DNA of 64,000 nt from CAVSRC01 sp963798195 (lineage in GTDB: Bacteria > Pseudomonadota > Alphaproteobacteria > Rhizobiales > Kaistiaceae). The position numbers and the translations under genes were made by a program. Under the pieces are notes generated by a model. It saw only the letters and a program-made list of their open reading frames with translations. It was not told where the DNA came from and searched no databases. Of the stretch, positions 7,939 through 17,005 are shown one piece after another; position 1 is the stretch's first letter, and every line of letters starts with the position of its first letter. The DNA lies in NCBI GenBank assembly GCA_963798195.1, contig CAWCSF010000006.1, forward strand, positions 1 to 64,000. The letters run 5' to 3'.

Positions 7939-8975
7939 AGTTTCTCGACCAGGCGAAGATCTATGTCCGCTCCGGCGACGGCGGCAATGGCAGCGTCCAT
8001 TTCCGCCGGGAGAAGTTCATCGAGTTCGGTGGGCCCGACGGCGGCGACGGCGGCAAGGGCGGCGACGTCTGGGCCGAGGCGGTGGAGAATCTGAATACGC
8101 TGATCGACTACCGCTACCAGCAGCACTTCAAGGCGGCAGCCGGAGTCTCCGGCAAGGGACGCAACATGGCCGGCGCCAAGGGCGCCGACGTCGTCCTGAA
8201 GGTGCCGGTCGGCACCGAGATACTCGATGAGGACAACGAGACGCTGATCGCCGACCTCGACGAGCCGGGGAAACGCGTGCTGATCGCGCGCGGCGGCAAT
8301 GGCGGCTTCGGCAACACGCACTTCAAGTCCTCGACCAACCGCGCACCGCGTCGCGCCAATCCCGGTCAGGAAGGCGTCGAACAGTGGCTCTGGCTTCGCC
8401 TGAAGCTGATTGCCGACGCCGGCCTCGTCGGCCTGCCCAATGCCGGCAAATCGACCTTCCTCGCAACGGTGACATCGGCGAAGCCCAAGATCGCCGACTA
8501 TCCGTTCACCACGCTGACGCCCGGCCTCGGCGTGGTCCGCATCGACGCGCGCGAGTTCGTGCTTGCCGATATACCGGGCCTGATCGAGGGCGCCCACGAG
8601 GGCGCGGGACTTGGCGACCGCTTCCTCGGCCATGTCGAGCGATGCAGTGTCTTGCTGCACCTCGTCGATGGCACCGCGGAAGACCCGGTCGCGGACTACC
8701 GCACCGTCCGCGAGGAACTCGCCGCCTATGGCGCCGCGCTCGACGAGAAGCCGGAAGTCGTGGCCATCTCCAAGGCCGACGCCGTGCCCGCCGAAAAGAT
8801 CGACAAGCTGAAGCGCGCGCTTCGCCGCGCCGCGGGCTCGACGCCGCTGGTCGTTTCGTCCGTGAGCGGCGACGGCGTCGACAAGGTGCTGCGGGCGCTC
8901 GCCGGCGAGATCTCGGGCTCGGCCACGCCGGAATCCCTCGTCCCGGCCGAGCCGGAGACACCCTGGCGGCCGTAG
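7935..8975 (+). CDS. obgE: Obg GTPase (ribosome assembly and stress control)
   Basis: A 346-residue GTPase that binds the 50S subunit and checks late assembly. Residues 1-158 form the glycine-rich Obg fold (SGDGGNGSVHFRREKF). G motifs follow: G1 GLPNAGKST (166-174), G3 DIPGLIEGAHEGAGLG, G4 SKAD in place of the usual NKxD, and G5 SSVSG. The optional C-terminal OCT domain is absent, normal for this length class. Translation is coupled to GNAT 3 by ATGA. proB begins 53 bp downstream on the same strand. Confidence 0.97.
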   Translation: MKFLDQAKIYVRSGDGGNGSVHFRREKFIEFGGPDGGDGGKGGDVWAEAVENLNTLIDYRYQQHFKAAAGVSGKGRNMAGAKGADVVLKVPVGTEILDEDNETLIADLDEPGKRVLIARGGNGGFGNTHFKSSTNRAPRRANPGQEGVEQWLWLRLKLIADAGLVGLPNAGKSTFLATVTSAKPKIADYPFTTLTPGLGVVRIDAREFVLADIPGLIEGAHEGAGLGDRFLGHVERCSVLLHLVDGTAEDPVADYRTVREELAAYGAALDEKPEVVAISKADAVPAEKIDKLKRALRRAAGSTPLVVSSVSGDGVDKVLRALAGEISGSATPESLVPAEPETPWRP

Positions 8976-9028
8976 CCGCGCCGCCACCTCCCGCTGTATA
9001 AGACGGCGCATTTTCTCCGGGGACCCCG

Positions 9029-10153
9029 ATGACCGCCCGCACGCCGGAAGCCTTTCGCCGCATCGTGATCAAGATCGGCTCGTCGCTGCTCGTCGACCTC
9101 GGCACGGGCCGGCTCAAGACCGAATGGCTGGAATCGCTCGCCGAGGACATCGCCCACCTCGCGGCCGGCAGCCGCGAACTGATGGTGGTGTCGTCCGGTG
9201 CGATCGCCCTCGGCCGCGGCGTCCTCAAGCTGCCGTCCGGCCCGCTGCGGCTCGAGGAAAGCCAGGCGGCAGCCGCCGTCGGCCAGATCGCACTCGCCCG
9301 CGCCTATGCCGAAACCCTCGGCCGGGTCGGCCTGACGGCAGGGCAAATTCTGCTGACACTTGGCGACACCGAGGAGCGCCGCCGCTATCTCAATGCCCGC
9401 TCCACCATCGGTACGCTGCTCAAGCTTGGCTCGGTGCCGGTGATCAACGAGAACGACACGGTCGCCACAAGCGAAATCCGCTACGGGGACAACGATCGCC
9501 TGGCCGCGCGCGTCGCCACCATGATGAGCGCGGATCTGCTCATCCTCATGTCCGATATCGACGGGCTCTACACAGCCTCGCCGGCGACCGACTCCGGCGC
9601 CGAGTTCATCGACACGGTGGAGCGCATCACGCCCGCGATCGAAGCCATGGCCGGGGCCGCCGCTTCGGAAAATTCGCGCGGCGGCATGAAGACCAAGCTC
9701 GACGCCGGCAAGATCGCGACCGTCGCGGGCACCCAGATGGTGATCGCCAGCGGGCGCGAGATGCACCCGATCCGCGCCATTTCCTCCGGCGCCCGCTGTA
9801 CCTGGTTCATGGCAGAGGCGACGCCCGTCACCGCGCGCAAGCGCTGGATTTCGGGGCGGCTGGAAACGCGTGGCGCGGTCATCGTCGATGGCGGCGCGGC
9901 GAAGGCCCTTCGCGCTGGCAAAAGCCTGCTTCCCGCGGGCGTGCGGCGCGTGGAGGGACAATTCCATCGCGGCGACGCCGTCGATATTCGCGGGCTCAAC
10001 GGCGAGGAGATCGGCCGCGGACTGGTTGCCTACGACGCTGGCGACGCGGAACGCATTGCCGGGCGCAACAGCCGCGAAATCGAGACGATCCTTGGCTTTG
10101 CCGGCCGCGCCGAGATGATTCACCGCGACGACATGGCCCTCCGCGGCGAGTAG
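9029..10153 (+). CDS. proB: Glutamate 5-kinase
   Basis: A 374-residue enzyme catalysing the first step of proline synthesis, phosphorylation of glutamate by ATP. The amino-acid kinase domain shows IKIGSSLLVD, VSSGAIALGRG, NENDTVATSEIRYGDNDRLAA (substrate and ATP contacts) and LMSDIDGLYT. A C-terminal PUA domain (from about residue 280, AVIVDGGAAKALRAGKSLLPAG) is present, as in full-length ProB. ProA, the next enzyme, is encoded 1.07 kb downstream, separated by a convergent transporter gene. Confidence 0.97.
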   Translation: MTARTPEAFRRIVIKIGSSLLVDLGTGRLKTEWLESLAEDIAHLAAGSRELMVVSSGAIALGRGVLKLPSGPLRLEESQAAAAVGQIALARAYAETLGRVGLTAGQILLTLGDTEERRRYLNARSTIGTLLKLGSVPVINENDTVATSEIRYGDNDRLAARVATMMSADLLILMSDIDGLYTASPATDSGAEFIDTVERITPAIEAMAGAAASENSRGGMKTKLDAGKIATVAGTQMVIASGREMHPIRAISSGARCTWFMAEATPVTARKRWISGRLETRGAVIVDGGAAKALRAGKSLLPAGVRRVEGQFHRGDAVDIRGLNGEEIGRGLVAYDAGDAERIAGRNSREIETILGFAGRAEMIHRDDMALRGE

Positions 10154-10155
10154 CC

Positions 10156-11082
10156 CTAGGGCCCCGGCGACACCTGCGCCACGGGCTCTTCCGCCACCGT
10201 CTGCTCGCGGAAGAAGATGTACAGACCGGCGGCCACGATGATTGCGGCGCCGATGAGCACGCGCAGGCTCGGCACGTCGTTGAAGAACAGGTAGCCGAAC
10301 ATCACGGCCCACACGATCAATGTGTACTGATAGGGCACGACCACCGACGCCGGCGCCAGCCTGAGCGAGCGGTTGACGCAGACGATCGCCGCCAGCGCCG
10401 AAACGCCCAACATGCAAAGCAGCAGGAGGTCGGTTCCGTGCGTGATGGGCACCCACTGGAAGGGCGCGACGACCGCCCCGACGACAAGAGCCGCCACGAC
10501 CTGCCACGTCGCCATGGTGAGGCCCGATGTCGTGCGGAGCCTTCGCGTCACCACCAGAAACCCGGCGTAGAGCAGGCTGCCGGTCAGCGCGATCGCGGCG
10601 TGATAGGTGAACACGCCCGTGGACGGGCGGAGCGCGATCAGCACGCCGACGAAACCAACAGCGACGGCCGTCCAGCGCCGCCACCCGACGCGCTCCTTCA
10701 GGAGCACCGCAGCCAGCACCGTCACGTAGATCGGACCGGCGAGGTAGTAGGTCATGATGTCGGCCAGGGCCAGACCGGATACCGCCCAATAGAAGAAGAA
10801 GACCTCGGTCGTGGCGAATGCCAGACGCAGGACGTGAAGCCACGGCCGCTCCAGGTCGAACAGGGAGCCGATCCCCGCGCGCAGCAGGAACGGCGTCAGG
10901 ATGGCGAGCGCGGCAAGACTGCGGAAGAGCAGGATCTGGCCCGGCGAATAGGTCGCCGCCATCCACTTCCCCAGCGCATCGTTGGCGGAGAACAGGAAGA
11001 AGCCGAGCAGCATCAGGCCGATGCCGACGGGTATGTTCTGCTTCTCCTCGAGCGCTGGCGCGCGGGCGGAAACCGATGCCAT
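10156..11082 (-). CDS. EamA/DMT-family transporter
   Basis: A 308-residue inner-membrane protein with about ten hydrophobic segments in two EamA repeats, typical of drug/metabolite transporters. It lies on the opposite strand between proB and proA and ends two bases after the proB stop. Start is uncertain: the ATG at 11080-11082 (MASVSARAPAL) was chosen because the first membrane segment follows within 25 residues; an ATG at 11113-11115 is the main alternative, and neither has a strong ribosome-binding site. Substrate unknown; its place inside the proline cluster may hint at amino-acid export, which is inference only. Confidence 0.85.
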   Translation of the reverse strand: MASVSARAPALEEKQNIPVGIGLMLLGFFLFSANDALGKWMAATYSPGQILLFRSLAALAILTPFLLRAGIGSLFDLERPWLHVLRLAFATTEVFFFYWAVSGLALADIMTYYLAGPIYVTVLAAVLLKERVGWRRWTAVAVGFVGVLIALRPSTGVFTYHAAIALTGSLLYAGFLVVTRRLRTTSGLTMATWQVVAALVVGAVVAPFQWVPITHGTDLLLLCMLGVSALAAIVCVNRSLRLAPASVVVPYQYTLIVWAVMFGYLFFNDVPSLRVLIGAAIIVAAGLYIFFREQTVAEEPVAQVSPGP

Positions 11083-11224
11083 GGGAAACTGCCGCTTTTT
11101 GGTGCACGCGGTCATGGCCCGGCGAAGGACGCAAGTCCAGCGGATTCCGCCGTTGTTGCGCCATCGAACCCATCGTGGCAAAGACCACGCGCGTGGCTAC
11201 ACTGAGCCGCGAAGGACGAGCGTC

Positions 11225-12523
11225 ATGAGCATTGCGGACGTCGCCGCCAGGCCGAAGACCACTGCCGACATTGCCGCGGAAATGGCGGCGATCGGCCATT
11301 CCGCGCGCCATGCCGCACGCGCCCTGGCGCTCGCCTCGACCGAAGCCAAAAACCGGGCGCTCGCCGAAGGCGCGGCCGCGCTCCGCCGGAACGCATCCGC
11401 GATCCTTGCCGAGAACGCGCGCGACGTCGCCGACATGACCAAGGCCGGCGGAACATCCGCCTTCATCGACCGACTGACGCTCAGCGACCAGCGAATCGAG
11501 GCCATGGCGAAGGGGCTGGAAGAGATCGCCGCCCTCCCCGACCCGGTCGGCACCGTGCTCGCCGAATGGGACCGCCCGAACGGGCTGCATATCGAACGTG
11601 TGCGGACGCCGCTTGGCGTCATCGGCGTCATCTTCGAAAGCCGGCCGAACGTCACCGCCGACGCCGGTGCGCTTTGCCTGAAGGCCGGCAACGCGGCGAT
11701 CCTGCGCGGCGGCTCCGACTCTTTCCGCTCGGCGCGCGCGATCCATGGTTGCCTGGTCGAAGGCCTGCGCGCCGCCAACCTGCCCACCGACGCAATCCAG
11801 ATCGTGCCCACCCGCGACCGCGCCGCCGTCGGCATGATGCTCGCCGGACTCGACGGCAATATCGACGTGATCGTACCGCGCGGCGGCAAGAGTCTGGTCG
11901 CGCGCGTCCAGACCGAGGCGCGCGTGCCCGTGTTCGCCCACCTCGAGGGCATCGTGCATGTCTATGTGCACGCCGCGGCGAACCTCGATATGGCGAAGGA
12001 ATTGCTCGTCAACGCCAAGATGCGCCGCGTCAGCGTCTGCGGCGCGGCCGAGACGCTGCTCGTCGACAAGGCGGTGGCTGGCACATATCTGACACCGCTG
12101 GTCGAGGCCTTGCAGGCCACCGGCTGCGTCATTCGCGGCGACGAGGCGACGCGCATGGCAGCGAGGAACGTCACGCCCGCGACCGAAGCCGACTGGACCG
12201 CGGAATATCTCGACGCGGTGATCGCCGTGAAGGTTGTCGACGACCTCGACGCCGCCATCGACCACATCGAGCGCTACGGCTCGCACCACACCGACCTCAT
12301 CGTGACGGACGATCAGGCGGCGGCGGATCGTTTCATGTCCGAGGTCGACTCGGCGATCGTGCTCCACAACGCCTCGACCCAGTTCGCCGATGGCGGCGAG
12401 TTCGGCATGGGGGCCGAGATCGGCATCGCCACGGGCCGCATGCATGCGCGCGGACCGGTCGGCGTGGAACAGCTCACCAGCTTCAAGTACCGCGTGCGCG
12501 GCTCCGGTCAGGTGAGGCCTTGA
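11225..12523 (+). CDS. proA: Gamma-glutamyl phosphate reductase
   Basis: A 432-residue NADPH-dependent enzyme of the aldehyde dehydrogenase superfamily that reduces gamma-glutamyl phosphate to glutamate semialdehyde. Visible are the family segments VIFESRPNVTADAGALCLKAGNA, ILRGGSDS, VPRGGKSL, the catalytic Cys in RRVSVCGAAETLL and NASTQFADGGEFGMGAEIGI. Start ATG at 11225 follows GAAGGACGAGCGTC. The nadD frame overlaps or follows directly, so the two are probably cotranscribed. Confidence 0.97.
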   Translation: MSIADVAARPKTTADIAAEMAAIGHSARHAARALALASTEAKNRALAEGAAALRRNASAILAENARDVADMTKAGGTSAFIDRLTLSDQRIEAMAKGLEEIAALPDPVGTVLAEWDRPNGLHIERVRTPLGVIGVIFESRPNVTADAGALCLKAGNAAILRGGSDSFRSARAIHGCLVEGLRAANLPTDAIQIVPTRDRAAVGMMLAGLDGNIDVIVPRGGKSLVARVQTEARVPVFAHLEGIVHVYVHAAANLDMAKELLVNAKMRRVSVCGAAETLLVDKAVAGTYLTPLVEALQATGCVIRGDEATRMAARNVTPATEADWTAEYLDAVIAVKVVDDLDAAIDHIERYGSHHTDLIVTDDQAAADRFMSEVDSAIVLHNASTQFADGGEFGMGAEIGIATGRMHARGPVGVEQLTSFKYRVRGSGQVRP

Positions 12524-12588
12524 CCGCAGGCGAGCCCGCGGCCGCGCCCCCCTCGCCTGTCCTCCGGCTCCCCCCCGTGCAGCCGGGC

Positions 12589-13152
12589 ATGCGGATCGGG
12601 CTGTTCGGCGGTTCCTTCGACCCGGCCCATGACGGCCATCGTCAAGTCAGCCTCGTCGGCCTGAGGCAACTGCGGCTGGATCAGGTCTGGTGGCTGGTCT
12701 CGCCGCAGAACCCGCTGAAGCCGAACGCGCCATCGAACCATCTCTCGCGGCGGATCGCCGCGGCGCGGGCCGTCGCCCACCACCCGCGCATCCGCGTGAC
12801 CGGCATCGAGGCCGACCTCGGCACCACCTACACCGCGGAAACCCTTGGCCGGCTGCTGCCCCGCCTGCCCGGGGTCCACCTCGTCTGGATGATGGGCGCG
12901 GATAACCTTGCCAATTTTCACCATTGGCGGGGCTGGCAGACGATCGCTGCCAGCCTGCCGATTGCGGTCTTCAATCGGCCGGATATCGCCTTGCGGGCGC
13001 TTTCCTCGCCCGCAGCCGGCGCCTTGGCGCAATTCCGCCGGGATGCGGCGGATGCCAGCGCGCTGGCCACAACCGAGCCGCCAGCCTGGGTTTTTCTGCC
13101 GTCACCCCACATTTCGATTTCCTCAACCGAGTTGAGGAACCGGCATGCATAA
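12589..13152 (+). CDS. nadD: Nicotinate-nucleotide adenylyltransferase
   Basis: A 187-residue enzyme that joins nicotinate mononucleotide to AMP in NAD synthesis. The nucleotidyltransferase motif GLFGGSFDPAHDGH opens the protein, WMMGADNLANFHHW follows, and the closing ISSTELR matches the SSTxxR motif. The ATG at 12589 gives a compact product; in-frame GTG at 12577 and TTG at 12520 (overlapping the proA stop as TTGA) are possible longer starts. Order nadD-rsfS-rlmH is conserved in Alphaproteobacteria. Confidence 0.93.
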   Translation: MRIGLFGGSFDPAHDGHRQVSLVGLRQLRLDQVWWLVSPQNPLKPNAPSNHLSRRIAAARAVAHHPRIRVTGIEADLGTTYTAETLGRLLPRLPGVHLVWMMGADNLANFHHWRGWQTIAASLPIAVFNRPDIALRALSSPAAGALAQFRRDAADASALATTEPPAWVFLPSPHISISSTELRNRHA

Positions 13153-13192
13153 TGCAACCATCGCGTCTTGAAAGCGTCACCATGGCACGCTT

Positions 13193-13660
13193 ATGTTTGT
13201 CTGTGCGCCGCGTCGTTCCGGCGCTGAAGGAGAGGGATCGAAACTGACAAGCGCAGTTCGTACTGAGGCACAGCGTCCACGCGTGCCTCGCCTTGCGGCC
13301 GAACGCCGTGAACTTGCAGCGGCGGCCGCTATCAAGCTGGTCCGGAAGAGTCTTGAAGATTCCAAGGCCGAGGACATTGTCCCCATCGACATCGCCGGAA
13401 AATCGTCCATCGCCGACTGGATGGTCGTGGCTTCCGGCCGTTCGCAGCGCCACGTCGCCGCGATCGCGGAACACCTCGTCGCCGATCTCAAATCGGCGGG
13501 CGGCGGCAACATCCGCGTATCCGGCGAGCGACAATGCGACTGGGTGCTGATCGACGCGGGCGATGTGATCGTCCATGTCTTCCGGCCCGATGTCCGCGCC
13601 TTCTACAATCTCGAGAAGATGTGGCAGGCCGACCACCCGACCGCGCCGGTTCCCGTCTGA
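13193..13660 (+). CDS. rsfS: Ribosomal silencing factor RsfS
   Basis: Encodes up to 155 residues; the RsfS domain (about 110) covers the second two-thirds, with SLEDSKAEDIVPIDIAGKSS, ADWMVVASGRSQRH, DWVLIDAGDVIVHVF and RAFYNLEKMW. RsfS binds L14 and blocks subunit joining in starvation. The first 35-45 residues are basic and not part of the domain, so the true start may be the GTG at 13283 rather than the ATG at 13193. It lies between nadD and rlmH as usual. Confidence 0.93.
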   Translation: MFVCAPRRSGAEGEGSKLTSAVRTEAQRPRVPRLAAERRELAAAAAIKLVRKSLEDSKAEDIVPIDIAGKSSIADWMVVASGRSQRHVAAIAEHLVADLKSAGGGNIRVSGERQCDWVLIDAGDVIVHVFRPDVRAFYNLEKMWQADHPTAPVPV

Positions 13661-13710
13661 TCCGCCGCGCCTGAAGGCGCTCGTCCCGGCGCCACCCCGC
13701 GAGGCCGCGG

Positions 13711-14190
13711 ATGCGGATTACCATCGCCGCGATTGGCCGGCTGAAGGCCGGACCCGAGCGCGAACTCGCGGATCGTTATCTCGACCGCATCGGCAAGGCC
13801 GGACGGGCGCTCGGCCTGTCGGTGACTGTCCGCGAATTTCCCGAAAGCCGCGCTGCGACCGCGACCACACGCAAGGAACAGGAAGCGGCCGCGCTGCTCT
13901 CGGCCGCGCCGCAGGGATCGGTCCTCGTCGCGCTCGATGAAGGCGGCAAGGCATCCGACAGCCGAACCTTCGCAAGTCAACTGGCCAAATGGCGCGACAA
14001 CGGCGCCGCCGATCTCACCTTCGCCATTGGCGGAGCCGACGGGCTTGGCGACCCGGTGTTGAAGGACGCGAGCTTGCGCCTTGCCTTCGGCGCCATGACT
14101 TGGCCGCATCAGCTTGTGAGGCTGATGCTAGCCGAGCAAATCTACCGTGCTGTCACCATTCTGTCCGGCCATCCCTATCACCGGGACTGA
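13711..14190 (+). CDS. rlmH: 23S rRNA pseudouridine-1915 N3-methyltransferase
   Basis: A 159-residue SPOUT methyltransferase. MRITIAAIGRLK opens the protein; the knot motifs FAIGGADGLGD and LRLAFGAMTWPHQLVRLMLAEQIYRA, and the family's closing HPYHRD are all present. It methylates a pseudouridine in helix 69 of 23S rRNA on assembled ribosomes. Starts 50 bp after rsfS, on the same strand, completing a ribosome-related cluster. Confidence 0.97.
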   Translation: MRITIAAIGRLKAGPERELADRYLDRIGKAGRALGLSVTVREFPESRAATATTRKEQEAAALLSAAPQGSVLVALDEGGKASDSRTFASQLAKWRDNGAADLTFAIGGADGLGDPVLKDASLRLAFGAMTWPHQLVRLMLAEQIYRAVTILSGHPYHRD

Positions 14191-14303
14191 TTGGCGGGAT
14201 GGCAGTTTGGTGCGCAAATGCGACGGTTTTGGTTGACAGGCCGGCCCCCGGTTGGGCCTAGCTTGGACTACGGGTGGCAGAGGAAGGACTGATCTCGGCA
14301 AAG

Positions 14304-15605
14304 ATGACGTTGCGCTTCGCCCTGACATTCGCGCCGGCGATGCTGGTCGCCGGGCTCGCGCTCGCGCAGACGGCCGCGACCGCCGAATCTGCCAACCCCC
14401 GCGACGCACGCGAGGCCGAGCTCGAAGCCGTCAGCCATGACATTACAGTCAGCGAGGAGCGGCGCGAAGAGCTTCGCCACGAGATCGAGTCTCTCGACAA
14501 CGACCGCACTTCGCTCAACCAGGCTCTGATCAACGCCGGCGATCAGGTTCAGAAGCTGGAAGCGGCCAGCGACCGGACCGAACGCCGTCTTCGCGCGCTG
14601 GGCGCCGACGAAGACCGGCTGCGCGACTCACTCCGGGAGCGGCGCGGCGTTTTGGCCGAAGTACTGGCGGCGCTGCAGAGGGTCGGCCGCCGCCCGCCGC
14701 CGGCGATCTTCGTGCGGCCCGAGGACGCATTGGCGTCGGTGCACAGCGCCATGCTGCTCGGCGCGGTGGTTCCCGACCTGCAGAGCGCCGCCGAAAAGCT
14801 TGCCACCGATCTGCATACGCTGGTGGCGCTTCGCGAGGAGCAGGAGCACGAACGCGACCGGCTGCGCACCGACACAACCGCCCTGCTGGAAGGGCGGACG
14901 CGAATATCACTTCTTCTTGAACAGAAGCGGGCCGCGCGGGAGGCTTCCGCCGAGGCGCTGGCCAACGAGGAGAAGCGCGCCGCCGCCCTGGCCGCCCAGG
15001 CAACCAGCCTGCGCGACCTGATTGCCCGGCTGGAGAGCGAGAACAAAACGGCCGCAGCCGCCTCCGCCGAGGCGGAGAAGGCGGCCGCCATGGCCCACAG
15101 CCAATCCGGCGGGCGACCCGCCAAATCGCTGGGAAATGCCGACCGCCTGGCCCCGGCCGTGGCCTTTGTCGACGCCAAGGGCCTGTTGCCCATGCCGGTC
15201 AGCGGCAGGGTGATTCGGAATTTCGGCGACAAGGACAACCTCGGCGGAATCACCCAGGGAATGACCGTCGCTACCCGGTCGGGAGGGCTGGTTTCCTCCC
15301 CAACCGACGGCTGGGTGGTTTATTCCGGCCCTTTCCGCAGTTACGGCCAACTCTTGATCATAAATGCCGGGGACGGCTATCATGTCTTGCTGGCGGGTAT
15401 GGGACGTTCGGATGTTCAACTTGGCCAGTTTGTGCTTGCCGGCGAGCCAGTTGCCGTGATGGCGGAACAGAGGCTGGCCAGCATCGGCGCCGGTGACATA
15501 GGCGCAACACAACCGGTGCTCTATATCGAATTTCGGAAAGACGGGGCTTCTATCGACCCGGCTCCCTGGTGGGCCGCGTCTAACGTGAAAAAGGTTGGCG
15601 GATGA
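14304..15605 (+). CDS. EnvC-like murein hydrolase activator
   Basis: A 433-residue periplasmic protein. Residues 1-27 are a signal peptide (MTLRFALTF, cleaved after an Ala-rich stretch). Residues 35-290 form a long coiled coil rich in Glu, Arg and Ala. The C-terminal 120 residues are an M23/LytM domain (PVSGRVIRNFG, VYSGPFRSYGQLLIINAGDGYHVLLAGM) in which the zinc-binding HxxxD and HxH positions are missing. It is therefore a degenerate LytM activator of amidases, like EnvC, not a peptidase. A GTG at 14274 is an alternative start. It overlaps ctpA by ATGA at 15602. Confidence 0.93.
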   Translation: MTLRFALTFAPAMLVAGLALAQTAATAESANPRDAREAELEAVSHDITVSEERREELRHEIESLDNDRTSLNQALINAGDQVQKLEAASDRTERRLRALGADEDRLRDSLRERRGVLAEVLAALQRVGRRPPPAIFVRPEDALASVHSAMLLGAVVPDLQSAAEKLATDLHTLVALREEQEHERDRLRTDTTALLEGRTRISLLLEQKRAAREASAEALANEEKRAAALAAQATSLRDLIARLESENKTAAAASAEAEKAAAMAHSQSGGRPAKSLGNADRLAPAVAFVDAKGLLPMPVSGRVIRNFGDKDNLGGITQGMTVATRSGGLVSSPTDGWVVYSGPFRSYGQLLIINAGDGYHVLLAGMGRSDVQLGQFVLAGEPVAVMAEQRLASIGAGDIGATQPVLYIEFRKDGASIDPAPWWAASNVKKVGG

Positions 15606-16948
15606 TACGCAAAGCCACACTTCTCTTCGTCGGCGCCCTGTTCGGCGCTCTTGCTACGGCTGCCCTGACACAGCCGAACTTCTTCGCGGGCACCGAGGCA
15701 AACGCCGCCGCTTCCGACACCTATCGCGAGCTTAACCTGTTCGGCGATGTGTTCGAGCGGGTCCGCGCCGACTACGTGGAAGTTCCCGACGATCACCAAC
15801 TGGTCGAATCGGCGATCAACGGCATGCTCGCCGGGCTCGATCCCCATTCGAGCTACATGAACCCGAAGAACTTCCAGGACATGCAGGTCCAGACCTCCGG
15901 CAAGTTCGGCGGACTCGGCATCGAAGTGACCATGGAAGACGGGATCATCAAGGTGATCTCGCCGATTGACGACACGCCCGCTTCCCGCGCCGGCATCCTC
16001 GCCAACGACCAGATCATCGGCATCGACGGCGATACGGTTCAGGGCCTGAGCCTCAACGACGCAGTGGACAAGATGCGCGGCCTCGTCAACACGCCGATCA
16101 CGCTGACCATCCAGCGTCCGGAGGTCGACAAGCCGTTCGACGTGAAGCTCGTCCGCGCCGAGATCACCATCCAGGCCGTACGCTCCCGCGCCGAGGGCAC
16201 CGACCATGATGTCGCCTACGTCCGCATCTCCTCGTTCAGCGAGCAGACCTTCGACGGCCTCAAGGCCGCGATCGAGAAGCTCAAGGCGGACATCGGCCCC
16301 GACAAGATCAAGGGCTACATCATCGACCTGCGCAATAATCCGGGCGGTCTCCTCGATCAGTCGATCGCGGTGTCCGACACGTTCCTGGATCGCGGCGAAG
16401 TAGTTTCGACCCGCGGCCGGCGCTCGGACGAGACCCAGCGCTTCAACGCCCACTCCGGCGACCTGACCGACGGCAAGCCGGTCATCCTGCTGATCAACGG
16501 CGGTTCGGCCTCGGCTTCGGAGATCGTCGCCGGTGCCCTGCAGGATCACCGCCGCGCCACGATCATCGGCACGCGGTCGTTCGGCAAGGGATCGGTGCAG
16601 ACGATCATCCCGCTCGGCAGCAACGGCGCGCTCCGCCTGACCACGGCGCGCTACTTCACGCCGTCGGGCCGGTCGATCCAGGCGCAGGGTATCGAGCCTG
16701 ACATCGAGGTCGCGCAGCCGCTGCCGCCGGAACTGCAGGATCAGGTCGCGCTCGCGACGCCGCGTGGCGAGGCCAGCCTCAAGGGCCACCTCACGCAGGG
16801 CGAAGCCGAGGAAAAGACCGGATCGCCGGCCTATGTGCCGCCGGACCCGAAGGACGACAAGCAGCTCAACTATGCCCTGGATCTCCTGCATGGGAAGCAG
16901 GTCAACAACGCCTTCCCGCCGGACCCGAATCGCGGCATACCGAACTGA
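15602..16948 (+). CDS. ctpA: Carboxy-terminal processing protease (S41)
   Basis: A 448-residue periplasmic or membrane-anchored serine protease with an N-terminal hydrophobic signal (residues 5-25). A PDZ domain spans about 95-180 (KFGGLGIEV). The catalytic region has LRNNPGG, LINGGSASASEI with the nucleophile Ser near 302-306, and the general-base Lys at about 329 in RSFGKGSVQ. The C-terminus has a charged and Pro-rich tail. It trims C-termini of envelope proteins and often affects cell-wall hydrolases. Coupled to the envC-like gene by ATGA, a conserved pair in this class. Confidence 0.96.
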   Translation: MIRKATLLFVGALFGALATAALTQPNFFAGTEANAAASDTYRELNLFGDVFERVRADYVEVPDDHQLVESAINGMLAGLDPHSSYMNPKNFQDMQVQTSGKFGGLGIEVTMEDGIIKVISPIDDTPASRAGILANDQIIGIDGDTVQGLSLNDAVDKMRGLVNTPITLTIQRPEVDKPFDVKLVRAEITIQAVRSRAEGTDHDVAYVRISSFSEQTFDGLKAAIEKLKADIGPDKIKGYIIDLRNNPGGLLDQSIAVSDTFLDRGEVVSTRGRRSDETQRFNAHSGDLTDGKPVILLINGGSASASEIVAGALQDHRRATIIGTRSFGKGSVQTIIPLGSNGALRLTTARYFTPSGRSIQAQGIEPDIEVAQPLPPELQDQVALATPRGEASLKGHLTQGEAEEKTGSPAYVPPDPKDDKQLNYALDLLHGKQVNNAFPPDPNRGIPN

Positions 16949-17005
16949 GCCAAGGGGCGGCGCCGAGACCGGCGCCGCCCGACTTCGCTGGTCGATGGCG
17001 GGTTG

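Noticed and set aside
8726..12445. Very long open frame on the minus strand (over 1200 codons)
   Set aside because: It lies opposite obgE, proB and proA, plus off-frame to the transporter gene. Its residues are Arg/Asp/His-rich mirror translation, typical of antisense in GC-rich DNA.
13182..13192. Earlier ATG at 13182 as rsfS start
   Set aside because: It is out of frame with the rsfS domain.
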